A stretch of 64,000 bases of DNA, from contig NC_092593.1 of the NCBI RefSeq assembly GCF_047663525.1, positions 28,670,501 through 28,734,500 of the forward strand, given 5' to 3'. Origin of the DNA: Anas platyrhynchos (taxonomy: Eukaryota > Chordata > Aves > Anseriformes > Anatidae). Each line of letters opens with the position of its first letter. Positions within the stretch are counted from its first letter, which is position 1. The position numbers were made by a program, and so were the translations under genes. Below are positions 36,756 to 47,165 of the stretch, one piece after another. The notes under the pieces were generated by a model. It was not told the DNA's origin. It searched no databases and saw only the letters and a program-made list of their open reading frames with translations.

Positions 36756-39640
36756 TTCACAGACTGCACATCACTTTGGAAAGGGAGTTGCTCTGGAAAT
36801 CCTGGTGTCCAGCATTGCTTTCTGGCATCTCCACAGCTGTTAAAACATCTTTTTACTGTTTGGAGTTTGTTTGTTTTTCCCCATTTTTTAGGAAACTTGA
36901 TGGTAGCTGTTTTTATTTTGCCTAAGTATTGAAACTCAGTGATTATCTGATACATAATTGTGCATTTTATTATGGGAAAGTCATTTCTGGTGTATTTCTG
37001 GAAATACTTTTACTGTAGAAAATTTGCAGTAAGGCTCTCCTTACAGTATACAATGACTCATTTTTTCTGGGTTAAAATACTTTTTTTAATTCAATGTCAT
37101 CAAGTGCATGAAGAAGTTAGTTTCTTTGGATTTTACACCACACTTTTAGGAAGTAGCTTAATTTTTTTAAAAGAAATTAGGTGACACTACTCTTCTGCTA
37201 ACTTGTTTTTGAACTGCATATAGACCATAAAGCCAGAATGAAGTCTGGACAGCTAGTTTTTCCCCACTTCCTTGCTCTTTAAAACCAGCTGCTGAAAATT
37301 TAATGTCTTTGATGTATGTATTTATTAGTCTGTGATCCAGTTTTTAACATGCAGCTTTTTATTCTGTTTTTAAAAATACATTTACCTTCCATTTACACAC
37401 ATTGTGAAGTCTATTTTTTTTTTTTTACCCTTGTAAACTGGAAACAACAAAGTAATTATTTCTCAGTTAAGAGGTTTAGTCTATAATGTGCAGAAATCTG
37501 TTTAATCTGTTTAGAAGTAGGTGATTTGTATATCCCAGGAATTCATTATAATATGATCACTACTATAACATGTCTATTCAAAAAAAAAAAGGAAAAAGAA
37601 AAATTGTTCCATTTTAAGAGTACTAAGCCTGAATTGCCAAAAACAATCACTCACAAAGTATTAATTGCTCTCTTCTAGAAGAAATGAAAAGCTCATGTAT
37701 GGACAAAAAGTTGTTAAAACTTCTTTCCTGTGAGTTACATTTCCTTTCATTCAAGTTGTGTCCCTTTGAAATTTCATTGCCTTTTGCCTTTTCATGTGTG
37801 ATGGTCCTCATGAAACTAATTAGGTAAGTTACTCTTAAATGTGCTTTTGTTTGCTTTGACTATTACATGTTTTTCGTAAAGATGTAGACACTTCAGCTTT
37901 ATGTAAAAATGTAAGATAGAAGGGAAATATTTTGAGATCTGTTTAATTAACTGGTGTATAGAAGGCACTTTTAAAAACACTTTTTAGTACATGATGTTTA
38001 GGAGTGGATTAGAGAATGCCTGCTGTCATTTCTCTGCTCCCACAGTCTGTGTCCAAACACATCCTGTGGCTTGTACCTATTCAAGTATTCTATGTGCTTT
38101 CAGGAAGGCCCCTTGGGGATTCTATGTCATCCTTTTGCAAACAATGAAGGTCATGTTTTGTGACGCAGGACTTTGTGACACAATACCCAAGCCAAATGTG
38201 TTTCAGCAACATTGCTCCAGCTGATAGGTCTTGTCCCTCAGCTGTACATCACCACCCCTTCCTGTGCTGCATTGGACATCAGATCAGTGGGCTGGTCCAT
38301 ACTTTGAAGTCAAGTTAACACTTATTTTTAGGCCCATATTGGGTCAGAGATCCAGCTCTGAGTCACGCTGGCCCATCTGCGGAAGAAGTGAAGTGGAGCA
38401 TAGGAATCCCTGCAGCCAGCTTCATGACTAAAGCCTGTGTCTCATGCAGTCGTAACTTAAGTTACAGTACCTCAGACCAAGTGTCTCCTGGGGGTTAGCA
38501 GCTACTTCACCCATTGGAGACTTTGGTATAAAACCAATTCTGGTCTATCATGAATGCTGAGGAGATGTGCTGCTTTGTTACTGCTTGAGTAGGAGCCTGT
38601 TTTCAACTTCAAAAAATGGTCAGGCCTGATAATCACTTGTGCATTAGTTTAAGCCTCTTGGCTAGTGGCTGGAAGTAATGCGTTGAGAAACAATCAGTGA
38701 ACTTTTGATGGTATTATGGACAATAGTGAGCGCTGCTGCAGGAAGGCAAGCAAATCACAGTGGTCTAGTGATCCCTTCAGAAAAGGCTGATGCTTCCAGA
38801 GGTTACTGCCTTTTCCAGATGCCAGTGGAACAAATGTTATGAACCATATTAGGCAGACTGCGTAAATTTAGCCTTGTTGGCAACTCTAAGCTGTTCTGTC
38901 TGTTTCTGCATTAAAACCATTAGTGTTGTCACACCTGTGCTAGTCCCACAGAGCAGAAGGGCAGCAGTTTCTGAATACAAACTAACTTTTTGCAGACATG
39001 ATTCTGGTAAGACTCAGACCAACTTATTCCAAAAGTAATTTATTTGTATTTGGTCAGATTTTGGAAGCACTTGGGCATTTACCTTTGAGATCAGTCCTGT
39101 CTCATTAATGTTGCAGAAATTCTGTTGTGGCTGTAGATAAATATGTGCATACATCCATGTAGTATCAAGGGAAAGCTAGTTGCACCGTGTACATTTTCTG
39201 GGGATTATTAATGTTACTAAGTGAAATACACACTAAGGGACCTGGTCTATTGATAAATGTTTGTTGATAATTTCAAGCAAATTATTTTTACTCATCTTTC
39301 TGAAGTACTCATTGAAAAGTTGATGTCTCTTTGGGTTTTTTTGAAGAATAGGAAAGTATTAGCTCAAACTATTTTTTTTATGAAGTCACGAATATAAGCA
39401 ATATATTTAAGTATTATTATAGACATAGTTTTTTAAGCTGTTCAAATGAGTGATTAAAATGAAACTGTAAAGGAAATCTGTTCCATGCCAAAATCTTTTG
39501 ATGAAGGAATGGTGTCAGGTTCTTTATAAGGAATGAGTTCTCTTGTTTATAATTCCAGGATTTTAAAAAGAAAGTTTTTCAGGGTTGTATGCAATCCATA
39601 TCTGTCTTGTGGGAGTCAATAAAATACTGCTTGGCTTCCT
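36756..39640 (+). other. ADARB1: ADARB1 3' UTR (probable extent)
   Basis: This is AT-rich, non-coding and repeat-poor sequence straight after the stop codon. The first AATAAA with a convincing T/GT-rich downstream stretch is at 39618-39623. Further AATAAA clusters at about 40.07, 40.70 and 41.30 kb could give longer forms, so the end is a guess. Confidence 0.5.
39618..39623 (+). promoter_or_regulatory. Candidate ADARB1 poly(A) signal
   Basis: AATAAA is followed within about 40 bases by a T-rich, GT-containing stretch (tttgtttgttccttttt). Use is inferred from sequence alone. Confidence 0.45.
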
Positions 39641-41787
39641 TCATTTGTTTGTTCCTTTTTGTGCAGTTAATATGTGGAAAGTTGTGAGGAAAGACCTCAG
39701 CCCCATCAAGGATGTGACCTGTCACGCTGCCCCAGCCTCTGTCCTGTCCCCATTTCACCCAGTGCCCTTATGGCATGTGCTGGTGGAGTTGTGATTGCTG
39801 ATGCTCCTGTATTCTTCATAAGTCACCATCACTGAGCATGAAAGAAGAGTGATGTGTATCGTTTTGAGGAACCACAAAAGATAAGACAATTCAGCTTCCA
39901 GCAGCTGCCAAATTTTGTTGTGTTGGGTGGGCTGGGTGGGTGGGAGCTGGCCTAAGCAGAGGTCTGCAGTGCCACTCTGGGAGCTGCTTTGTTTTTTTGT
40001 TTTTTGTTTTTTTTTCCTTCTCACTTTTGAGTGAGTGTAAGTGTTTGTCTCTCAGGATCTTCAGAGGACTTAAATAAACAGTAACAAATTTAACATTGAA
40101 GAATACTTGAAATTTCATTAAGGTGTTTTTCTCCAGATGACAGTCTAGCTATAATAAAGTTTGTAGGTTAGTAGAATAGGACATTTTAAGTATAGATGTT
40201 TAAAATATATATATTCTGCTGGATCATTTAAGAAAATTTGGGCCTAAAGGTAACACTTGAAATAATGGTTATGGTGGTACTCAGGACATGATAATAACTG
40301 TAGACTGTTTCCTACTGCTAGGGTGTGTAGGACTTTGTTAGCACCTGTTCTTCTCTAACTGTGTGGATGTCCCATAGCTCTCATGCTCAAAACATTTGCC
40401 TGTGTGATGTAGGTAGTGATGATACCTGTATCGTGTTTGTGGCACTTAGGAATGTACAGCAACGAGGTTTCTGTACAGCTGACAATTTTGATATTCCCTT
40501 ATATTAGAGAAATCATTTAATGAATGGTTACTGCATAGAAAACTCAGGAGCAGAAGATTTTTGTCTGTTACTACTCTGTATGTCCTTTAAATCTAAAATA
40601 CCTTACAGCTGAAAATCCAAGGAACTTGGAGCTGGCCCACTGGTATTTTTATTTCATCAGTCCAGGCCTGTGATTTCTAAGAATGCTGTCTACCCAAATA
40701 AAATAAGCAAATAAATAAAAAAGAGGAGAAATTGGTGCGTTTGCTTCCTAAAGTAGAAATGATCCTAGGATGATCCCGTGATGAGGGGGTAAGCAGTGCA
40801 CACAGTTTCATTTCTGCTTCCTGCTGCCCTCTGCTGTATAGCCCTCTGGATGAAACAGAGAGAGAGCATGGGCCAAAATGAATTATCTGTTCAGCAACAG
40901 GTTTTTCCCGGCCACCAACTTGCCTGCAGCCATCCCAGCACAGTTGGGCCCCCATAGATCTGATGATTTTATAATGCATTGGGTTTGCTGCTGTTACTTT
41001 ACAGAAACAAACAGGTCAGAGCATTTGCAAGCGATTTTGAGTTGACCACCAGGGAAGAAGGTTGCTTGAGTCTCTGGGGCAGGTAGGTTGAGCACAACAG
41101 CTGCAGGACGTGTTGTATTGTATCACTAGGCAGGTGTTCCTATGCTCAGAATACCCAACTGGATAAAAATGAAGGCCTGGTTTTCTGAAGTATATCCGTT
41201 AGCATCATATGCCTGATCTGTTACAGTGCAGGTGAGACTGTTGTTTTTACTGTTGCATAGATGTTGTAGGAACATTGCAAACCTACAGGGGCTATAAAAA
41301 TAAATAAATAAATAAATAGCAGTGGTTGAAATCCTGAATCTGTCAAAGCTGATGGAGAGCAAATAGGGTCTGAGTTTCTCATGGCGTCATGTCAATATCA
41401 CAGTGATTTCCAGAACCTTTGCTGTCAAAGGTCTGTACTGTTGCCTGTTAATACACAGGCTGTTAAACGTGCCAACAGCAAAAAATTCTGCACGAAGTGC
41501 AGAAATTAATTATAGCGACTTACTACTTTCTTTAGTTATTCCAGAGAAGAGGAATTAAGAACTGTGGTTTTGGTCAGTATAGAAAGCAGCTGGCCTCGTC
41601 AGGTACAACATTTTTGAAGAATTTTGTTCTTCAGAGAGAAAGATTGATAGTCAGTCATTACAGGTTTTTTTAAAAGTTTTTAATGTGTTCAGTGTTACCA
41701 TACAAATACCATTTTTGTTGCAGTTTGGCTGAGATGTCTTTAACAAACTGAAGTCCACATGTGTGTCTGAATATATATTTGTGCCTA

Positions 41788-41791
41788 TATT

Positions 41792-41822
<31 letters not shown>
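41788..41822. repeat. (TA)n microsatellite
   Basis: About 13 TA units downstream of ADARB1. Confidence 0.95.
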
Positions 41823-42288
41823 TGGTGTATGTTATTTGCTTTAAGCAGTTACTCTTCCCTTATCTTCCTGTGTGATAGAAAGTAGCCATTAGGCTTTACT
41901 TAACTGGTGTAAGAATATTAAATAACTCTGTCAGATATAGTCCTTAACACTTGTCTCCAATCATAATCTCAACTTTGAAGATGAAACCTCATTTTACATC
42001 TGCTTTCTTGCTTTCTGTACAGCACACTTGTTCATATCCTTCTGGTACAGCTGAAGCACAATCCATCAACTGATTATTCCAAAAAATGACAGTTCCACAT
42101 ACTTCCTTTGTTTAACATTTGTACAGAGATTTAAAAATACAAAGAGCTACATAATTTCAAAGTTTCATCATTTTTGTATATTGATACCAGCAGTGGCAGC
42201 AACAAATAGGTGAAATGTCACAAAATACTGTGCAAATCCTTAAAATGGTTGTTTTGATGACATCCTGAGAAGCTATCCAGGAAATGAA

Positions 42289-42299
42289 GGGGGGGGGGG
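42289..42299. repeat. Poly-G run of 11
   Basis: Eleven G between ADARB1 and the LTR cluster. Confidence 0.9.
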
Positions 42300-42589
42300 T
42301 ATGTTTTGAAGCTGCCGGTTTGACCTCTGAAATTGCAGCTTTTGCAAAGAGAAAGGGAGGTAAGCATGAATTTTGTATTTGGGTATTTTCTGAAACGCCA
42401 TATAGAGGATGCAGGAGTGCCCAGGGTTCGTCTGCCACCTCCTGTATGTGATGGAAATGGGAAGCTCTGGATGTGGGAGCTGCCCTTCCTGCCCGTGGGA
42501 CGCTGACTCGCTTCCTGAGCCCAGTGAGGTGTCACTGCTGGTCACAGCATGCTGAGAGAGGAGGGAAAGAGAATCTCTCCCGGAAGGGC

Positions 42590-43067
42590 AGAAGTGATGA
42601 ACCTTGTGGGTCGAGATACAGATAGTTTAAAAAGTGAAGGAGAAAAAATTACAAATAAAAAAAAACAGGTGATGTGAAAGCAGTCACTCACCAGCAGCCC
42701 CCTACCAGGCCCCAAATCCAGCAAACTGCTCACAACAGGCCAGACAGACCCCAAGCAATGGCTCGTTTGGAAAGCCCACCCCCCAGTCCTGTTTTTTTGC
42801 TGAGGATGGCATTGGATGGTGTGGAATATACCATTGGTCACTTTGGGTCAGCCGCCCTGGCCTTGTCTCCTCCCAGCTTCTTGTGCACCCCCAGCCTACC
42901 TGAGGAGGGGCAGAGTGAGAAACAGAGGCCTTGAAGTTGTACAAGCACTGCTCAGCAACAGCTAAAACATGGGTGTGTTTTCAATATTGTTTTGGTCACA
43001 AATCTAAAACAATACCATGTGGGTTACTGTGAAGAGAATTTACTCCATCCCAGCCAGACACAGTACA
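42590..43067 (-). mobile_element. Solo LTR, avian ERVL type
   Basis: Minus-strand start at 43067 (TGTACTGTGTCTGGCTGGG) is followed by the tgctgagcagtgcttgtac, agcttcttgtgcacccc (plus strand) and taccattggtcactttggg (plus strand) blocks typical of this avian LTR family. No internal viral genes flank it, so it is a solo LTR. The 3' edge is approximate. Confidence 0.7.
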
Positions 43068-43251
43068 ATCTCCACCCCTTGCTACATACCATTTGTATTA
43101 TACTCAGGTCCTACAGTATGCAAGATGTTTCCATCAGCCACTTCCCCATCCTTTGTCATATGCACAGATATTCCTGTAGTCTATGGGCATTTCTGCGTAT
43201 TGGGGTGCATTAAACATCCCATAGCCAACTGGTCAAAAGAGGTGATTCTCC

Positions 43252-43485
43252 TGCTTTATTTAGCGTTGGTGCAGCTCCAACTTGAATATTACTATGAAGC
43301 TATGGGATCCACAATATAAAAAGGATATTAAGATAGTTGAAAGCATCCAGAGGAGGTGAACAAAGCTGGCTAAGGGGCTGGAAGGCATGTCCTGTGAGGA
43401 GAGGTCGAGGACACTTGGGTTGTCTGGTTTGGAGAAAAGGTGGTCAAGAGATAACCTTATTGCTTTCTGCAACTTTGGCATCTGA
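43252..43485 (+). repeat. CR1 LINE fragment
   Basis: Plus-strand CR1 body: gggatccacaatataaaaag, catccagaggaggtgaacaa, ctgtgaggagaggtcgagg. Ends near a CR1 piece in the opposite orientation. Confidence 0.8.
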
Positions 43486-43495
43486 GGCCAAAGAT

Positions 43496-43600
43496 TTGGG
43501 TATCTCCAGAGAAGGAGACTCCACAACCTCTGGGCAGTCTGTTCCAGTGCTCTGTCACCCTCACAGTAAAGAAGTGCCCTCACATTCAGATTGAGACAGG
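43496..43600 (-). repeat. CR1 LINE fragment, inverted relative to its neighbour
   Basis: Minus-strand CR1: tatctccagagaaggagact, tccagtgctctgtcaccctc. Confidence 0.75.
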
Positions 43601-43616
43601 GAGAAAGGGAAAGCAT

Positions 43617-44085
43617 GTCGATTTTGCAGGTTTTAGCTAACACAGGGAGTATGATGTGTATCAACCACAAGGACAAGATCAAGGCAGGGAGTATGAGGAC
43701 AGGACAACCCTAAAAGATAAGGGAAGAAAAGACTTCCTGCACGCAGATAACAGAACCATCAAGAACTGGCTTGACTGCTGAAGTCTGTCAAAGAAAGGAA
43801 GGGTCAGGAATGTAGCAGCAAGGAAGACTTCTGGCCTTCATCAAAAGATCATCAGAGTACACTGGATGACCACCCAAGGACTCCAGTACACATGCAAAGA
43901 GGGGTGGGAACCTATGTTAAAGATTCTTCAGAGACCTGATGACTATGCAAGAAACTTCTGGGAAATGAGTATGTATATATCCTAATATAAGCACACTGTC
44001 CTTTGGGGTATGTGGTCCCCCAAACACCCGGTGTCATAATAAAGAACACCTGCTTAATAACTTTGGTTATTGAGTTTTCACTGCG
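43617..44085 (+). mobile_element. Possible retroviral LTR of another family
   Basis: Shows the order TATA-like tgtatatatcctaatataag (about 43972), AATAAAG (about 44039), then a short U5-like ttattgagttttcactgc, which is the layout of an LTR U3-R-U5. Edges, target-site duplication and family were not established. Confidence 0.4.
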
Positions 44086-44681
44086 TCACCCTGTTTCCTT
44101 GCTGGCTGAGTACCACAGGTTCACAACCTACTTGACACTTGTTACTATACCATGTATGTACAATTTTAGCCAACCAAACTTTAATTTCTCCTTTTTCCCC
44201 CTTACACACCTTTTTTTCTTTTTTTTTTTTTTCTATTTAACTGGAGGGACCCGTGGTTTTTTGTTTCTGTTGATTCTACCACTGTTTGTCTTGTTTTTCT
44301 TGGCCTTCCTCCTTATTTTGGGACCTTCTACTGTCGCCTTACCTGCTTAACATATCCCCCACTGTTATGCCACTGCTATGCCTGAGCAATCACTTTTGAA
44401 TATGCAAGGTTAGTGGAATTTTCAACAGCAAAAATATAATGTCACCTTTCCCTCCCCTGCCTTTCATCGTAAGCCGTAAACTCTCAGCCAGCTCCTCAGC
44501 CATTCCAGACAGAGCTCCACAATCTCCAGCTGCTCGCTCCCATGAAGGGCAACAGCCCCTCCTCATCTTGCCAGCATGTCCTTCCTAAAGAGCCACTATG
44601 CCTCCAGTGCAAGGCTAACACGCTAGAATAACAATTTCCTTGAGTGACAGCAAAAAGGGGGGTTGCACCCCTCACAAATCA

Positions 44682-44865
44682 TAGAATCATGAAAGCTGGA
44701 AAAGACCTCCAAGCCCATCTGGTCCAACCATCACTCAGCTTGGTGTTGTCTGCCCTCTTGTTGAGGGCGTGCTCAATCCCACTGCCCGTGTCACCGACAG
44801 AGATGTTTAATTACAGCAGGCCCAGTACAGACCCCTCGGGGACACCACTTGCCACTGGGCTCCAC
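44682..44865 (-). repeat. CR1 LINE, 3' tail plus internal fragment
   Basis: Tail aatcatagaatcatgaaagc is followed by cagcttggtgttgtctgc, the reverse of the CR1 reverse transcriptase region. The middle is deleted. Confidence 0.75.
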
Positions 44866-44956
44866 ATGGGCATCACAGTAGCTGTTGACCATCTGTCCAG
44901 TTCCTTATGCCCTGGAAATATAGACACAGAGGTGTATGGGTCTTGGCACTCTGACA

Positions 44957-45066
44957 TTGTCACCACAAGTTTGGTGACCCAGCCCCGCAGGTCCCTTCCT
45001 AGCCAGCGCTTGGTGGCCCTGTGACAAGGGGCTGCTGATGGGCGCTTCAGAGAGCTGGGGCACTGA
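44957..45066 (+). repeat. Direct repeat copy A (pair with 46618-46727)
   Basis: A 110-base unit with only a few substitutions against 46618-46727 and no indel seen. The two copies bracket a 1.55 kb block of CR1, ERVL LTR and MROH relic. Confidence 0.8.
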
Positions 45067-45600
45067 GAATCACAGAAACACAGAACTGTAGGGGTTGGAA
45101 GGGACCTTGAAAGATCATCGGGTCCAATCCCCCTGCCAAAGCAGGTTCCTCAAAGCAGGCTGCCCAGGTAGGTGTCCAGACAGGCCTTGAATATCTCCAG
45201 AGAAGCAGACTCCACAACCTCCCTAGGCAGCCTGTCCCAGTGCTCCGTCACCCTCACCGTGAAGTTCTTTCACATGTCAGTGCACAACTTCCTGTGCTCT
45301 AACTTGCAGCCATTGCCCCTTGTCCTATCCCCACAAACCACTGAGAAGAGGTTGGCTACGTCCTTCCGTCCCCCACCCCTCAGATATTTATATACACCGA
45401 GGAGATCCCCTCTCAGTCTTCTCTTCTCCAGGCTGAACAGACCCAGGTCTCTCAGCCTTTCCTCATAGGGAAGATGCTCCAGGCCCTGGATCATCTTTGT
45501 GGCCCTCCGATGGACTCTTTCCGGGATATCCCTGTCTTTCTTGTACCGGGGAGCCCAGAACTGGACACAGTACTCCAGGTGAGGCCTGACCAGGTGCAGG
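45067..45600 (-). repeat. CR1 LINE with reverse transcriptase C-terminal reading frame
   Basis: Minus-strand translation gives [51 protein letters not shown] and [10 protein letters not shown], the C-terminal part of CR1 ORF2. The 3' tail is at 45070. The 5' side abuts the ERVL LTR at about 45600. Confidence 0.9.
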
Positions 45601-46146
45601 GCCACCTGCTCCACCGTGGTCACCTCCATGGGCTGCAGGGGGACATCCTGCTTCACCATGGGCCTCACCACAGGCCGCAGGGGACTTCTGCTCCGGCGCC
45701 TGGAGCACCTCTCTCCCTCCTTCTTCACTGACCAAGGCTGTTCCTCATTCCTCTCACTCTCCCAGCTGCTGTGTGGCGCAGCGTTTTTTTCCCTGTCTTA
45801 AATATGCTCTCACAGAGGCGCGAAACAACATCGCTTATTGGCTCGGCTCTGGTCAGAAGTGGGGCCCTTACCGAACATGGGGCAGCTTCTAGATCCTTCT
45901 CACAGAAACGACCCCTATGGCCCCCTGCTACCAAAACCTTGCCACGTAAACCCACTACATTCCACCCCTCGCCTCTGTTAAAAGCATAGTTAAGATTAAT
46001 CACAATATCCTCTTACTTTACAATTATCACAGCCTTCTCAAACTTCATTTACTTCAAAAAGAAAAAGAATTCACCACACCAAAATAAACATAACACCATC
46101 ACAGCACCGACAAGGTGGGCATTTTACACACACACCACCCCTCGTC
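45600..46146 (-). mobile_element. ERVL LTR (5' part) with a stub of internal sequence, copy 1
   Basis: The LTR starts at 45959 on the minus strand (TGTAGTGGGTTTACGTGGC), with a TATA-like atatttaag (about 45800), and is cut at about 45600 by CR1. Directly before the TG is a purine run (gaggcgaggggtggaa), as expected of a polypurine tract ahead of a 3' LTR. Bases 45976-46146 are shared with copy 2. Confidence 0.7.
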
Positions 46147-46150
46147 CCTT

Positions 46151-46540
46151 CACCACGTTAACATCTCACAGTTACTGCTTTCTTAAATTCAAAGCCCTTT
46201 GAATTCTTAAATTCAAAGCCTGACGTCAGCTGGGGTGACCAGGTTGCAACCGAGGGCGAGCGAAGCGCACAGGCAGGAGAGCTGGGAGCAGACTGGAGTG
46301 CGATGGAAAGGGACGAGGGAAGCAGTGATCCGGTACACACCAAAACGGCTTTCCAAGTGGTGATCAATGGCTGTAGGGAACGGATGCCCTTTGGGGAGCA
46401 GAATCAGTGGGAAGTTAACTGGGGGCCAGTATGGCCAACAGAGAAGTAGGAGGAGATGCTGGACAATGCTCAGCATAAGCCTGTCTCGGTGGGACGGTTG
46501 CGGCACCCTCCTGCTGCACCGTCTGCACAGGAGTCTCTTG
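46151..46540. other. Unassigned block missing from the second copy
   Basis: The first part of the 1070-base segment absent at the 54255/54256 junction. No gene or repeat family was recognised. A short tandem repeat (cttaaattcaaagcc) lies at 46182-46220. Confidence 0.5.
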
Positions 46541-46611
46541 GCGTGGTGGTGATGCTGCTGCGCTGCTCCCCAGCGTGCGGCAGGTCTGGGGCCCACCTGC
46601 CTTGATGGCTC
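46541..46611 (+). pseudogene. Relic of MROH exon 3 end plus donor
   Basis: Seventy-one bases align to 47971-48041 of the MROH gene with about eight differences, including the coding VVV...LLRCSPAC end and the splice donor (gcaggtctgg versus acaggtatgg). No other exon of that copy is visible, so this is a fragment upstream of the intact gene. Confidence 0.75.
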
Positions 46612-46617
46612 CACAAG

Positions 46618-46727
46618 TTGTCACCACAGGTTTGGTGACCCAGCCCCGCGGGTCCCTTCCTAGCCAGCGCTTGGTGGTCCTGTGACAAGGGGCTGCTGAT
46701 GGGTGCTTCAGAGAGCTGGGGCACTGG
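46618..46727 (+). repeat. Direct repeat copy B (pair with 44957-45066)
   Basis: Second copy of the 110-base unit. It lies directly after the MROH exon 3 relic and about 320 bases before the MROH start codon. Confidence 0.8.
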
Positions 46728-47044
46728 GAAGCCGTGAGGGGATGGGGTGGCAGGAGGGGGCTGAGGGGCGAGGCAGGTGGCAGCGGGTCACGGGGCCCTT
46801 TGTGAGCTGCCATGATGCGGGCTGTGTCCAGGCAACGGCCCTTTGTGACCTCCGGGATAGAAATGCTGCTGGCAGCCTGGTTTCCCCACTTTTCCTGGAG
46901 GACGAGGCGGGACAGGTCGGGAAGGAGTGGAGCTGCAAGGAGTCCCTGCAGAGCCACCCCATTCCTGCTACCCGTGTCTTTGGTGCTTCCTGGAAGCGTT
47001 TCCCATCCCTGTGGTGGGAGCCCTTGAGGCCAGACCTCAGCAGC

Positions 47045-47165
47045 ATGGCGGGGAGAGACCCCAGCATGCCCAAGCTGGCCTGGACGGAGGAGGAGGAGGC
47101 CAAGGTTAATGCCTCTCCAGCGCAGCAGCCCTATGAGCTGACCGAGGTGCAGGTGCTGCAGGCAG
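47045..47165 (+). CDS. MROH-family exon 1 (coding part)
   Basis: Starts MAGRDPSMPKLAWTEEEEAK with a good Kozak context. The donor gtgaga at 47166 leaves one base, which fits exon 2. A possible acceptor (cctcag) just upstream at 47040 suggests that a 5' UTR exon may precede it. Confidence 0.6.

Larger units (their letters stand above)
39641..42589. other. AT-rich sequence between ADARB1 and the LTR cluster
   Basis: Contains several AATAAA clusters and A-rich simple repeats. It could be distal 3' UTR or intergenic. No coding signal. Confidence 0.4.

Noticed and set aside
46213..46957. Minus-strand open frames of 133 and 180 residues upstream of the MROH gene
   Set aside because: They cross the MROH exon 3 relic and the 110-base repeat antisense, and no protein family is recognisable.
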